DNA of 64,000 nt. Source: Arsenophonus endosymbiont of Aleurodicus floccissimus. GTDB lineage: Bacteria > Pseudomonadota > Gammaproteobacteria > Enterobacterales > Enterobacteriaceae. The stretch covers positions 186,001-250,000 of the forward strand of contig NZ_OUND01000004.1 of NCBI RefSeq assembly GCF_900343025.1. The letters are read 5' to 3'. Position 1 is the stretch's first letter. Every line of letters starts with the position of its first letter. Position numbers and translations under genes: made by a program. The notes under the pieces were generated by a model. That model did not search any database. It worked only from the letters and a program-made list of their open reading frames with translations, and was not told where the DNA came from. Positions 35,020-45,637 of this stretch are shown here, piece after piece.

Positions 35020-35937
35020 TATAAAAAATTTGATAAAATAGACCATAAAAATCCTTATTACAAACACGTTGCACTGCTGGATCATACGTTCAGCAAAAAT
35101 AACATAATATTCTTCTTTTACTTTATCCATATGACCAATTTCAACTACTTCATTATCTAAAAAAATCTCACTAGCATAGAGCGATGGCGCAACAAATATT
35201 GCGTTATGATACATACCAAATGCTTTCATCAATGCAGCATCATCAAACTCACCCAGGATTTCTACCTGCAAATTATTATTCTGGATCCAAGAAAGCAGGT
35301 GACGACCTAACATAGAACGGCGACCTAGGATCAATAATCGCCGCTCTTCTAGACACAGTGGAAAAGGTTTCTCTGGTATTGGTTTGCGACAGAAAAAACT
35401 AACGCCACATTCTCCAAGCTTGACGGAAAATAATCCCTCTTATTGGGACGAATCAACCGGGAAATCAGATAAGATCATGTCTAACTTATGTTGACTGAAT
35501 TGCTCCAATAAAAGCTCGTGTGTCGATTCAAAACAGCGTAAATGGATCCCGCTCATGCTCAACAATAGCTGTTTCAAAAACACGGCTTACCAGCCGTTTC
35601 GATAAAGCGTCAGCAACACCAACATCAAATAGCAAATTCATTTCACGACTATAATTAACAATATCTAGCATTTCCTGGCTTAGCACAAACATTTTATCAG
35701 CATAACGAAAAACTAGTTCCCCTAGTTCTGAAGGAACCAGCCCTCTGCCTTGTCTTTTAAATAATTTACTATCAAACGTTCTTCTAATGCCTTAATCTGA
35801 CCCGTTATTGTCTGAGGCGTTAAATAAAGTTCTTCAGCGGCGCCAACAACCGATCCCTCTTTACAAACATGCCAAAAATAATAGAGATGATTAAAATTGA
35901 GATGCGACACTCTCATATAGATTCCTTTTTGTACCAC
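35020..35937 (-). pseudogene. nhaR: NhaR transcriptional activator, decayed
   Basis: NhaR is the LysR-type activator of nhaA that responds to sodium. The helix-turn-helix start is unmistakable ([39 protein letters not shown]) and stops at 35722 after a frameshift. Later pieces include LGRRSMLGRHLLSW, VEILGEFDDAALMKAFGMYH and EEYYVIFAERMIQQ. At least two frameshifts or stops separate these. The exact 3' end is uncertain. It follows nhaA as in E. coli. Confidence 0.9.
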
Positions 35938-36092
35938 CGATAACTGTTTATATTCGTTATTCTCTGAACATTAGAAGATAAACGATTCATTTCATTTTAC
36001 CTAAATAAGATACTCTCGCTACAAAAATAAAATATTGTATTGCGAATACAAAAATACTATTTATTTCACGCAAATATAACTTAAAATTAACA

Positions 36093-37251
36093 TTATCCTG
36101 CCTGATTAGCTGTTTTAGTGCTAATTGGCTTTTTAGGTAATACACTATTCAATAATAATAATCCTAAGATAGCCGCTAGGGTCGAACCGATTAGGATACC
36201 CAAACCGTGCATAAGTACTAAAATTATCTAAACCTTCAAATGCTAAACTGGCAATAAAAATTGACATAGTAAAGCCAATACCACAGAGTACTGAAACAGC
36301 AAATATCTGTTTAAGGTTAATTTTGGCGGGTAATTTTGCAACGCCTAATTTTAACGCTAGCCAACTAAACAGAAAAATACCTGTTGGTTTACCAATTAAT
36401 AAGCCTAACGCGACACCGATCGGTAAAGCACTGGCAAGATTAGTTAGGGTAACACCATCAAGTTGTATGCTTGCATTAACAAAGGCAAATAATGGCAAAA
36501 TTAAATAAGCAACCCAAGGATGTAAAAGATGTTCTAATTGTTCAGAAGGTGAATTATTTTGTCCCCCTTTGAGCGGTATCAAAAAGCCCATAATGACACC
36601 AGCTAACGTTGCATGAATGCCTGATTTTAATATACAGACCCCACAAAATGATGCCAACAACCAAATAAGCAGAAGTATTTTCAACTTTACGCCAATTCAT
36701 CCATATTAATACCAATAGAGAAAGCATAGCAACCCTAATGCCATGATAGAAAATTTAGTATAAAAGAGAGCAATAATGATAATCACGCCAAGATCATCAA
36801 TAATCGCCAACGCCAGTAGAAATACTTTTAACTCTGTTGGTACACGTTTACCTAATAGCGCCATAATACCCAATGCAAATGCAATATCTGTCGCCCCGCT
36901 GGGATCGGGCCCACCCCTGCCGGGCAATTTCATCATTAACATTAAAAAATAAATATACCAGAGCGGGTAATAACATACCACCTACCGCAGCAACAGCGGG
37001 AAATATTGCTTTATCACGACCGGCTAACGAGCCTTCTATCAGTTCTCGTTTAACTTCCAGACCAACAACCAAAAAGAAAATGGCCATTAAACTATCGTTT
37101 ATCCACAGTAAAAAAGGTTTATCAATATCTAATACGCTGATTTTAACCGCAATGGGGTATTAGCCATAATCAAAGCTAAGATGGCAGCAATAATTAACAG
37201 CACCCCGCTTGCTACTTCTAACTTTAAAAACTGTCGGATAATTGCTGTCAT
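36093..37251 (-). pseudogene. nhaA: Sodium/proton antiporter NhaA, decayed
   Basis: NhaA exports sodium in exchange for protons. The product starts at 37251 (product beginning TAIIRQFLKLEVASGVLLII) and its homology runs to about 36093. Key parts survive in separate frames: [39 protein letters not shown] with the aspartate pair of the transport site, [20 protein letters not shown], and [20 protein letters not shown]. Breaks lie near 37130, 36895, 36705 and 36200. Loss of both nhaA and nhaR fits life in a buffered host cell. Confidence 0.93.
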
Positions 37252-37418
37252 TACTATAACCTCAGTGTTAATTAGCTTAATTTATTTTACGCTAATACAT
37301 ACAATCCGGAAAACCATTTTTTTTAACGTAAATAATTCGTTTATACCGAGTAGTTACTAACTATTTTGACGCTATTAACCGATTAGCTGTTTAAAATTAG
37401 GCTAGCATTGAAAAACAA

Positions 37419-37714
37419 TTAGTTAATCTTGGTACTAAAAAAAGTAGGTAATAAAACCCCGATAAGTTTAGTTTTGATAAAACTCCATGATCCTGCAAAT
37501 AACTGGGTGGTTTTTTGGTTTAATTTTTGCCAAAAAGTTGGCTTGCTCTCTTGTTGCGGTTTAGCTTGAAGTGGCTTTTCAGCTTCTTGACTTTCTTTAG
37601 CTTGTGCATGCATTTTATCAAAAATAACAGCTTCTTTTTTTCTATTACACTTTTTTTCTTAACGGCGCTTGAAGATGGCGCAAATTCTGTTTTTTCTTCC
37701 GCTAATTCAGTCAT
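37419..37714 (-). pseudogene. Orphan small protein, one base short in an A7 tract
   Basis: I do not recognise this gene. If one A is added to the seven-A run near 37640-37646, a 98-codon frame is restored: an acidic start (MTELAEEKTEFAPSSS), a lysine-rich part, a charged and glutamine-rich middle (AQAKESQEAEKPLQAKPQQE), and a hydrophobic tail (FWQKLNQKTTQLF, KTKLIGVLLPTFFS). As it stands, the N-terminal frame ends at 37520. No good ribosome site is visible. It lies with another orphan relic between nhaA and dnaJ, where E. coli carries IS and hok-type genes, so acquired accessory DNA is plausible. Confidence 0.5.
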
Positions 37715-37797
37715 TTTTTTAGTTAATATTCATTCTTCTAAATTTTATCTTATTCTTATTAGCTTACTCATTTACATGATTTATAGTTATAAATTTA

Positions 37798-38269
37798 TTA
37801 AAATATTGCATGATTTCTTTTATCTTCATTTGTTATGTCATCAATTTTATTTGTACATTCTTTCACATAATTAAAATCCTGATCATTCTCACTTAAAAAT
37901 CTTAATACAATTGTATCTATAATATTTCCACCCACTTGTCTTCGTATATTATCTAACTTATCTAAATTTTTTATCTCTTTAATACAATCAAAAAGACAAA
38001 AATCAAATTTTTGCAGTTTAGCTTTATTTATTTCCAGTATGTTTACGAGCTAAAAGTATCTCCAATCCTTCAGCAGAAAGAAAACAATACTGTTTAGCTG
38101 ATAATTCAAATGTCCTGCTAATTTTAATACTTTTTTCACTGTTATTTACTATGTCTTTTAGACAGTCAATTAATTCTTTTTTAAAATTTTGCTGGCAATT
38201 GTGTTCAGTTATAAAGGGCTTATTAAAAGAAAATGAATTTTTTACTCTTATTACTAACGATTCTCACAT
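37798..38269 (-). pseudogene. Orphan cysteine-containing protein, broken
   Basis: I do not recognise this gene, but its codon pattern looks coding. From an ATG at 38269 with GGAAA upstream, codon 2 is TGA, then about 75 codons are open (FNKPFITEHNCQQNFKKELI, FELSAKQYCFLSAEGLEILL) to a TAA near 38040. A shifted frame continues with KLQKFDFCLFDCIKEIKNLD, RRQVGGNIIDTIVLRFLSEN and KIDDITNEDKRNHAIF to 37798. It is lysine- and asparagine-rich with several cysteines, and more AT-rich than its neighbours, which hints at foreign origin. It may pair with the small relic at 37419-37714. Confidence 0.5.
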
Positions 38270-38562
38270 AACTATTTCCAATCCAATAAATTAATTAAAA
38301 ATAAAACCAAATTGTATAGAAAGTTTTGTTAGGCGCACGTTTAACTTGTTGGAATTAATTTTAATTTATTTTTATATAGAAATTTAAGCAGGAAACTTGC
38401 ATAAAACAGGCAAAATTAATCTTTAAAATTTTTAAATATAATTTGCATAAATTGAACAAATTAAATAAGTTACATTAATTAAATAACCATAATTAACCCG
38501 CGATTTTATAACTATCTCTTCTCTTCCGTAAATCAAATTGAATGTTCTTATTTTTAATCAAT
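38270..38562. other. Spacer before dnaJ terminator, nothing seen
   Basis: About 290 AT-rich bases with no frame or clear repeat; a promoter for the orphan relic would be expected here. Confidence 0.4.
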
Positions 38563-38595
38563 AAAAAAAGCACCGATCAGTGACTATCCGATGCT
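38563..38595 (-). terminator. Terminator after dnaJ
   Basis: On the minus strand AGCATCG pairs with CGGTGCT (one G-T pair), followed by seven Ts, 23 bases past the dnaJ stop. Confidence 0.7.
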
Positions 38596-38617
38596 CTATC
38601 TATTTAGCTAAATATCG

Positions 38618-39754
38618 TTACTTGGTCAGATCATCAAAAAACTTTTTCACACTATCTAAAAAACTCTTTGAACGAGGGCTGTTCCTACCATCACTTTCGC
38701 CATTCAAAGATTCACCAAATTGCTTCAACAATGCTTTTTGTTTTTCATTTAGTTTAACCGGCGTTTCCACAAGGATACGGCAAATTAAATCTCCCGTCAT
38801 ACCACCACGAACAGGCTTCACACCTTTTCCTTTCATGCGGAAAATTTTTCCTGTTTGTGTTTCAGCTGGAATTTTGAGACTTACCCGACCATCAAGTGTC
38901 GGTACATCAATTTCACCACCCAGAGCCGCAATCGCAAAATTAATGGGTACTTCGCAATATAAATTATTGCCATCGCGCTCAAAAATAGCATGTCTTGCGA
39001 CATTGATCTGAATATATAGATCACCAGCTTGGGCGCCGTTTTCTCCGGCCTCACCTTCACCATTTAAGCGAATACGATCGCCTGTATTAACCCCTGGTGG
39101 AATTTTTACTGATAAAGTTTTGTATTTCTCTACTCGACCATGACCATGACATTTAATGCAAGGTTCTTTGATGATTTGACCACGACCATGGCAAGTTGGA
39201 CAAGTTTGTTGAACTGCAAAAAATCCTTGCCGGATTTGAATCTGACCTGCCCCATGACAAGTTGAGCAAGTTTCTGGTTTAGTGCCTGGTTTAGCGCCTC
39301 TGCCGTGACAAACATCACATTTTTCTAAAGTCGGGATACGGATCTCTTTGCTGACTCCGCGAACTAATTCCTCTAAGGTTAAGGTAATTTCGTACTGGAG
39401 ATCAGCCCCACGAGCCGATCGCTGACGCCTACCACCACCAAAAATATCACCAAATACATCACCAAAAATATCACTAAAATCAGTGCCCGAAGCAAAACCA
39501 CCGCTAAATCCACCACCCATGCCACCTTGTTCAAAAGCTGCATGTCCATATTGATCATAAGCAGCGCGTTTTTGCACATCAGTTAAAATTTCATAAGCTT
39601 CTTTAATTTCTTTAAACTTATTTTCTGCTTCCTTATCACCCTGATTACGATCTGGATGATACTTCATTGCCAGACGTTTATACGCTTTTTTGATCTCTTT
39701 TTCGTTAACGGTTTTAGTAACGCCTAAAACTTGATAATAATCTTTTTTTGCCAT
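38618..39754 (-). CDS. dnaJ: Chaperone protein DnaJ
   Basis: DnaJ delivers clients to DnaK and triggers its ATPase. The 378 residues (E. coli 376) show the J domain with the HPD motif in [10 protein letters not shown], a glycine/phenylalanine-rich linker (about residues 75-110), four zinc-binding repeats [24 protein letters not shown] and CIKCHGHG, then the client-binding C-terminal domains. It lies 116 bases after dnaK and is intact. Confidence 0.98.
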   Translation of the reverse strand: MAKKDYYQVLGVTKTVNEKEIKKAYKRLAMKYHPDRNQGDKEAENKFKEIKEAYEILTDVQKRAAYDQYGHAAFEQGGMGGGFSGGFASGTDFSDIFGDVFGDIFGGGRRQRSARGADLQYEITLTLEELVRGVSKEIRIPTLEKCDVCHGRGAKPGTKPETCSTCHGAGQIQIRQGFFAVQQTCPTCHGRGQIIKEPCIKCHGHGRVEKYKTLSVKIPPGVNTGDRIRLNGEGEAGENGAQAGDLYIQINVARHAIFERDGNNLYCEVPINFAIAALGGEIDVPTLDGRVSLKIPAETQTGKIFRMKGKGVKPVRGGMTGDLICRILVETPVKLNEKQKALLKQFGESLNGESDGRNSPRSKSFLDSVKKFFDDLTK

Positions 39755-39780
39755 ATTTATTTTGCCCTTAACACACGTAA

Positions 39781-39808
39781 ACGGGCGTAGAGTTCCCCCA
39801 ACGCCCGT
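39781..39808 (-). other. Hairpin between dnaK and dnaJ
   Basis: ACGGGCGT and ACGCCCGT pair perfectly around a 12-base loop. No T run follows on the minus strand, so it is more likely an mRNA stability or processing element between the two cistrons than a terminator. Confidence 0.5.
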
Positions 39809-39870
39809 ACTCGGTTTTCAGTAACAGAGGAAATTATCCTTAATACCATTACTGTGCCCGCTAAGGGCCA

Positions 39871-41796
39871 CTATTTTTTATCTTTATCCTTGTCGTTGAC
39901 TTCTTCAAATTCAGCATCAACAACATTATCATCTTGTTTAGGTTGAGCGCCTGCAGCAGCATCAGCGGTGCCTGCTTGAGCCTGCTGTTGAGCTAACTCT
40001 AGTAGCTTGACCGAAGCTTGAACTAAAGCTTGAATTTTCTCTTCAATGATGGCTTTATCTTCACTTTTCACCGCAGTTTCCAACTCAGAAATGGCTTTTT
40101 CCATGTTAGCTTTATCATCAGTAGGTAACTTATCAGCCGCTTCTTCAATTTGTTTGCGCGTACCATGAATCAATTGATCAGCCTGATTACGTACCTGAAC
40201 TAATTCTTCAAACTTACGATCTGCTTCCGCATTTGCTTCTGCATCGCTTACCATTCTTTGGATTTCATCTTCCTTCAGACCAGAAGATGCCTTAATGGTA
40301 ATCTTTTGCTCGCGGCCAGTATTCTTATCTTTAGCTGATACGTGTAAGATACCATCAGCGTCAATATCAAAGGTAACTTCAATTTGTGGCATACCACGCG
40401 GTGCCGCTTGAATACCATCCAAATTGAACTGCCCTAATGATTTATTATCACCTGAGCGTTTACGTTCACCTTGCAATACATGAATGGTTACTGCCGACTG
40501 ATTATCTTCTGCGGTTGAAAACACCTGACTATGTTTAGTCGGAATAGTGGTATTTTTGGCAATTAACGTTGTCATTACACCACCCATGGTTTCAATACCT
40601 AAAGATAGTGGAGTTACATCAAGTAACAAGACATCTTTCACATCACCAGCTAATACACCACCTTGCACCGCCGCACCCATAGCAACCGCTTCATCAGGGT
40701 TAACGTCTTTACGAGGTTCTTTATCGAAAAAGTCAGCAACCGCTTTTTGCACCATTGGCATACGCGTCTGACCACCAACCAGAATGACGTCGTTTATGTC
40801 ATTAACATTTAAGCCGGCATCTTGCAGTGCAACTTTCAACGGCTCCATTGAGCGCTTAACCAAATCTTCAAGCAGTGATTCAAGTTTTGCTCGAGTCACC
40901 TTAATATTCATATGCTTAGGACCACTTGCATCTGCGGTAATGTAAGGCAGATTGACATCGGTCTGCTGAGCAGAAGAGAGCTCAATTTTAGCTTTCTCTG
41001 CTGCTTCTTTTAAGCGTTGCATTGCTAGGGGATCATTGCGTAGATCAAAACCTTGTTCTTTCTTAAATTCATCGACTAAATAGTTGATCAGACGATTATC
41101 AAAGTCTTCACCACCTAAGTGAGTATCACCATTAGTGGCCAGCACTTCATAGGTTTTTTCACCATCAACTTCATCAATTTCAATAATTGAAATATCAAAA
41201 GTACCACCACCTAAATCATATACCGCAATGGTACGGTTACCTACTTCACGATCTAAACCATAAGCAAGCGCCGCTGCCGTTGGTTCATTAATAATACGTT
41301 TTACATCTAAACCAGCAATGCGACCTGCATCTTTAGTTGCTTGACGCTGAGCATCATTAAAATAAGCCGGTACAGTAATAACAGCTTCAATAACGGGTTC
41401 ACACAGATAATCTTCTGCTGTTTTTTTCATTTTTTTCAACACCTCAGCGGAAACCTGAGGAGGAGCCATTTTTTGCCCCTTAACATCCAACCAAGCATCA
41501 CCATTATCTGTGGCAATGATTTTATAAGGCATAATAGAAATGTCACGTTGAACTTCTTCATCTTCAAAGCGACGTCCAATCAGACGCTTGATGGCAAAAA
41601 ATGTATTTTGTGGATTTGTCACGGCCTGACGTTTTGCCGGTTGCCCCACAAGAATTTCACCATCTTGAGTATATGCAACAATAGAAGGTGTGGTACGATC
41701 ACCCTCACTGTTTTCCAATACCCGTGCATTTGTGCCATCCATAATAGCTACACAAGAGTTAGTTGTACCCAGGTCAATCCCAATAATTTTACCCAT
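39871..41796 (-). CDS. dnaK: Chaperone protein DnaK (Hsp70)
   Basis: DnaK is the main Hsp70 chaperone. The 641 residues (E. coli 638) have the ATPase domain with [45 protein letters not shown] and [10 protein letters not shown], the interdomain linker [19 protein letters not shown], the peptide-binding domain, a helical lid, and a charged C-terminal tail ([15 protein letters not shown]). It heads the dnaK-dnaJ operon behind a sigma-32 promoter and is intact. Confidence 0.98.
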   Translation of the reverse strand: MGKIIGIDLGTTNSCVAIMDGTNARVLENSEGDRTTPSIVAYTQDGEILVGQPAKRQAVTNPQNTFFAIKRLIGRRFEDEEVQRDISIMPYKIIATDNGDAWLDVKGQKMAPPQVSAEVLKKMKKTAEDYLCEPVIEAVITVPAYFNDAQRQATKDAGRIAGLDVKRIINEPTAAALAYGLDREVGNRTIAVYDLGGGTFDISIIEIDEVDGEKTYEVLATNGDTHLGGEDFDNRLINYLVDEFKKEQGFDLRNDPLAMQRLKEAAEKAKIELSSAQQTDVNLPYITADASGPKHMNIKVTRAKLESLLEDLVKRSMEPLKVALQDAGLNVNDINDVILVGGQTRMPMVQKAVADFFDKEPRKDVNPDEAVAMGAAVQGGVLAGDVKDVLLLDVTPLSLGIETMGGVMTTLIAKNTTIPTKHSQVFSTAEDNQSAVTIHVLQGERKRSGDNKSLGQFNLDGIQAAPRGMPQIEVTFDIDADGILHVSAKDKNTGREQKITIKASSGLKEDEIQRMVSDAEANAEADRKFEELVQVRNQADQLIHGTRKQIEEAADKLPTDDKANMEKAISELETAVKSEDKAIIEEKIQALVQASVKLLELAQQQAQAGTADAAAGAQPKQDDNVVDAEFEEVNDKDKDKK

Positions 41797-41843
41797 CTAA
41801 ACAGCCTCCAAAGGGAATTCTTAACCAATCTAGTTACCAACCT

Positions 41844-41871
41844 ATATGAGGCTCAATGAATTTTTTTCAAG
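41844..41871 (-). promoter_or_regulatory. Probable sigma-32 heat-shock promoter of dnaK
   Basis: On the minus strand CTTGAAA (-35) is followed, 13 bases later, by CCTCATAT (-10), close to the sigma-32 consensus CTTGAAA / CCCCAT-T. It lies about 50 bases before the dnaK start. Confidence 0.75.
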
Positions 41872-42148
41872 GGATTTTTTCCCTGACCTCAAAAAAAAAT
41901 CTACCTAACGAGACATCTTGTGAGAGGTTGATAGATTGACCATTGGTAACTATTCTATTCATTAAAGTGGGGACATAAAAATATTCATCAAGGGGAAAGT
42001 AAAAAAATATTTTTTAAATGAAAAGTCATTTTAATCTTTGTTTTGAACCAAACACTACCTATTATACTTGCTTTATGTAAGCCATAATAGTATATAAAAA
42101 TTTATATCCTATTGAATATTATATATTTAATGACATTTATAGGAATGC

Positions 42149-42725
42149 ATGAGTTCAAATAATATTACCAATCCAGGCCCATTAGGTTTGATGGGTTTTG
42201 GTATGACAACAATTTTATTAAATATTCACAATGCTGGATTTTTTCCATTAACTTCAGTAATACTAAGTATGGATATCTTCTATGGTGGTATTACCCAGAT
42301 TATTGCCGATATTTTTGAATATAAAAAAGGAAATACCTTTGCCGCAACGGCATCCTCATCTTATGGCTTTTTTTGGCTCAGCTTAATTGGTTTATTAATG
42401 CTGCCTGAAATAGCGTCAGTGCAAGTGACATCAGCAGATTTTCTGGCAGTTTACTTGACATTGTGTGGGGTATCTTTACCTTATTTATGTATTTATGTTT
42501 GTTGGCACGTTAAAGGCTAATTGCGCACTACAATTCGTTTTTGCTAGTCTGACAGTACTTTTTGCGCTGCTAGCAATCGGTAATATGTATGGAAATCAAA
42601 CTGTACTTACTATTGCCGGTTACGAAGGTATCATTTGTGGCGCCAGCGATTTTTACCTTGCTATGGCAGAAGTTATTAATGAACAATTTGGCCGTACAAT
42701 ATTACCTATTGGTAATAGATCTTAA
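42149..42725 (+). pseudogene. satP: Acetate/succinate symporter SatP, frameshifted by duplications
   Basis: SatP (YaaH) is a six-helix membrane transporter for acetate and succinate. The first part matches E. coli (NPGPLGLMGFGMTTILLNIH, the family signature) and the last part too (FVFASLTVLFALLAIGN, LAMAEVINEQFGRTILPIG). Between them two tandem duplications break the frame: an extra TG near 42461 and an exact 8-bp copy of TATTTATG at 42482-42497. Removing both restores WGIFTLFMFVGTLK. Otherwise the gene is undamaged, so this is a recent loss. Divergent from dnaK as in E. coli. Confidence 0.93.
42482..42497. repeat. 8-bp tandem duplication in satP
   Basis: TATTTATG occurs twice in direct succession, at 42482-42489 and 42490-42497, exactly where the satP frame breaks. 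Confidence 0.95.
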
Positions 42726-42740
42726 ACAGCATCCTGCCAC

Positions 42741-42773
42741 ATTAATAAAGCAGTATTATACTGCTTTATTAAT
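42741..42773. terminator. Long perfect inverted repeat after satP
   Basis: ATTAATAAAGCAGTA and its exact complement flank TTA. The 15-bp arms and closeness to the satP stop suit a bidirectional terminator between satP and mog. Confidence 0.7.
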
Positions 42774-42918
42774 ACCCTATTCTATCCGTCACCATGACGA
42801 CAATAGAGAAGTTTTGGCTTTAAAATTGACACTAATTGATCGCAGCGCAATTTAACAGCTGCTTTAATCATTACTAAAGTTATTTTCTAATGCCAAAAAT
42901 AGCCAAGATTGATCCATT

Positions 42919-43494
42919 TTATCGCATGGCTGATTTAGGTCTAAATGCTTTAATCACGTTGGGATCAGTTTCAACATAGGGACCCTCTAGTAATTAGATA
43001 CAGTAAAGCACGCTAGCGAAAATTCCGGAAACAATTTCACGTCCCTGTTCATATTTTAAACCGGCTAATGTTTCTGTAATTGATTTTGGTTGTCCAGGTA
43101 AATACAAAATCAATGTTTGCTTGCGGATCACGCCAAGTTGGCGTGAGAGGATCGCCGTTGGCACAAAATGCAAACTAGTTTGCCGCATTTGTTCACCAAA
43201 ACCAGGTATTTGCCGATCAGCAATCGCCAGTGTCGCATCCGGTGTTACGTCACGCAGCGCTGGGCCAGTGCCAACGGTGGTTAAAATTAAATGACAAGCA
43301 AATTCATTAACCAGCTCACAGAGAGTAAGTTCAATAATTTTTTGTTCATCAGGGATCAAACGTGGCTCAACCGTAAAAAGGGTTTTTAGTGCCGTTGAAA
43401 GCCAGTTTTTAAGTGCAGGGATCCCCTGATCTTGATAAATTCCATTGGCTGCCCGATCTGAAACAGAAACCAAACCTATCGGAAACTTATCCAT
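42919..43494 (-). pseudogene. mog: Molybdopterin adenylyltransferase, truncated
   Basis: Mog adenylates molybdopterin before metal insertion. I place the ancestral start at 43494 (MDKFPIGLVSVSDRAANGIY), matching E. coli. The body is open to YCI at 42994, where a TAA stands in place of the glutamine codon; LLEGPYVETDPNVIKAFRPK then continues in frame to the natural stop at 42919. In addition, the conserved GGTGPARRD motif reads VGTGPALRD, so a phosphate-binding glycine is lost. Both facts suggest a dead gene. Same strand as talB, 160 bases downstream of it. Confidence 0.85.
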
Positions 43495-43657
43495 GAGGTC
43501 ATCAAATTCGATATTGAAAACAAGATGTTTAATACTAAATTTATTCAACTTATGCTGTAACGATACAAAGGTAAATAATATTGTTTATTGACCTTGGGCA
43601 CAATCAGCCCAGTAAGATAATCCACTAGGCTTTCAAGTTATAACAGAGAAATATTAA

Positions 43658-44611
43658 TTACAGCTGCTGCGCAACCATTTTTTCCAATTTTTCCTGATCA
43701 ATAGCAAATTTACGAATACCATCAGCCAGTTTGTCCGTCGCCATGGCATCTGCATAATGTTGCCAATAGAATTCTGCTTCTGTCATCGGCTTTAGCGGTG
43801 ACTGAATTTGACCATTAAATGCCAATTTGCGGGGCACTTCGCCTTGGGCTTCAGAAAGTTTTTTAAGTAATGTCGGAGAAATTGTTAAACGATCACAGCC
43901 TGCCAGTTGTAAAATTTCGCCGCTATTGCGGAAACTTGCCGCCATGACAACCGTTTTATAGTCATGCTGCTTATAATAATTGTAAATTTGTGTAACAGAA
44001 ATAACACCAGGATCTTCTTGTGGCGCATACTCTTTTGTATCGGTATTCGCTTTATACCAATCAAGAATACGACCGACAAAAGGTGAAATCAAATAAACGC
44101 CAGCTTCAGCACAAGCTCGTGCCTGAGTAAAAGAGAATAATAGCGTTAGATTACAGTTAATACCCTCTTTTTCCAACTGCTCTGCCGCGCGGATCCCTTG
44201 CCAGGTTGAAGCTAACTTAATCAAAATACGCTCATTTTTAATGCCGGCACGATTATAAAGTTCAGTAATATGCCGCGCTTTGTTAATACAGGCTTCGGTA
44301 TCATAGGAAAGACGCGCATCGACTTCCGTTGAAATTCTTCCCGGAATTAATTGCAGGATTTCTAACCCAATATTAACAGCCAATTTATCACACGCATCAA
44401 TGATTTGTTGCTCACGTGATTGACTTTGTTGCCGTGCCCATGAGATCGCTTCATCAGTGAGTGGCTGATATTCTGGGATTTGAGCCGCATTAAGGATCAA
44501 AGAAGGGTTAGTTGTTGCATCTTCAGGTTTATAAAGCTTTATTGCGCTTATATCACCTGTATCTGCTACAACCGTCGTTATTTTTCGTAAAAAGGTTAAT
44601 TTATCGGTCAT
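43658..44611 (-). CDS. talB: Transaldolase
   Basis: Transaldolase moves a dihydroxyacetone unit between sugar phosphates in the non-oxidative pentose phosphate pathway. The 317 residues equal E. coli TalB. The Schiff-base lysine is in [20 protein letters not shown], and [10 protein letters not shown] and [18 protein letters not shown] are conserved. Intact, although all its neighbours from mog to thrA are broken, so the pentose phosphate pathway is probably still under selection. Confidence 0.97.
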   Translation of the reverse strand: MTDKLTFLRKITTVVADTGDISAIKLYKPEDATTNPSLILNAAQIPEYQPLTDEAISWARQQSQSREQQIIDACDKLAVNIGLEILQLIPGRISTEVDARLSYDTEACINKARHITELYNRAGIKNERILIKLASTWQGIRAAEQLEKEGINCNLTLLFSFTQARACAEAGVYLISPFVGRILDWYKANTDTKEYAPQEDPGVISVTQIYNYYKQHDYKTVVMAASFRNSGEILQLAGCDRLTISPTLLKKLSEAQGEVPRKLAFNGQIQSPLKPMTEAEFYWQHYADAMATDKLADGIRKFAIDQEKLEKMVAQQL

Positions 44612-44872
44612 TTTTTAATCCCGTTGTTATTGAGATGAAGCCGAGACTCAAAATCCTATCTTGCTGTGATAATATCATTCATTGATATTACAACAAATAA
44701 ATTCCCCGCCATTGTTTTATTGTCGATAACAAATTTTGTTAGCTTATTTTCACACCCTACTATCGTTTAAATAGCAATAATTAACGTTAAATGATACAAA
44801 TAAGCCCAATGATAGCCATTCACTATATTTTGATTAAAGTTGTTTATTTATGAATTTTACTAGGTATTAATT

Positions 44873-45614
44873 ATGCTTATCACGATTTCATCTGCCAAAA
44901 CACTTGATTATGAAAGTCCGCTTGCCACCACAGAATATAGTCAACCAACCCTGTTATAACAGGCAGAGCAATTGATTTAGATATGTCGTAAACTGACACC
45001 GGCAGAAATTCCCGTCTAATACATATTAGCGATAAATTAGCCGGTTTAAAAGCAGCGTGTTAATTTTACCCCAGAAAATGCCCGGCCTGCAAGCGGAAAA
45101 TTTTACGCCAAAAGATTTCACCCATGCCCAAAAACATGTTCGTATTCTATCAGGCTTATATGGTGTATTACGGCTATTGTGTAGTGTATTACGGCCACTT
45201 GATCTAATGCAGCCTTACCGATTGGAAATGGGAACTAAACTCAATAATAAACAAGAAAAAGATCTTTATGCCTTTTGGCGGAATATCATTACTGAAAATC
45301 TTAATCAGGCGCTAAGCAACCAAGGTGATAATATTATGATTAACTTAGCATCAGATAAATATTTTAATGCCGTTAATAGTAAAAAACTAGATGCTTATAT
45401 TGTGAAACCTATTTTTCTAGATGAAAAACAGGGGAAATATAAAGTCATCAGTTTCTATGCGAAAAAAGCGCGCGGATTAATGAGTCGCTTTATTATTCAA
45501 AATCAACTAAAAAATATTGAACAACTGACTGAATTTAACTTAGCTGGTTATCAATTTGATAACGCTGCTTCCAAAGATAATCAGCTAGTGTTTAAACGAT
45601 CCCAACAAGGTTAA
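44873..45614 (+). pseudogene. yaaA: Peroxide-stress protein YaaA, decayed
   Basis: YaaA lowers free iron during peroxide stress in E. coli. The start (MLITISSAKTLDYESPLATT) and the second half ([45 protein letters not shown]) are clear. Stops follow codon 28, and small deletions near 45050-45090 remove the FHDW and QAILAFKGDVYTG regions. A 21-bp in-frame tandem duplication near 45168-45205 inserts LLCSVLR into GLYGVLRPLDL. Convergent with thrC. Confidence 0.92.
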
Positions 45615-45615
45615 C

Positions 45616-45637
45616 AATGGAAGCTAACGCTTCCATT
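45616..45637. terminator. Terminator between yaaA and thrC
   Basis: AATGGAAGC and GCTTCCATT pair perfectly around TAAC, at the point where the two convergent relics end. The thrC frame now reads through it. Confidence 0.75.

Noticed and set aside
38880-39580. Extra minus-strand ORFs in the dnaJ zinc-finger region
   Set aside because: Shifted-frame shadows caused by the repetitive glycine- and cysteine-rich codons of dnaJ.
41341-41859. Plus-strand ORF of 172 codons opposite dnaK
   Set aside because: It is antisense to a strongly conserved gene and its composition follows from dnaK codons.
42885-42979. Plus-strand ORF starting MPKIAKIDPFYRMADLG, looking like a small gene
   Set aside because: It is the antisense shadow of the lost mog C-terminus, which reads well on the minus strand after the TAA.
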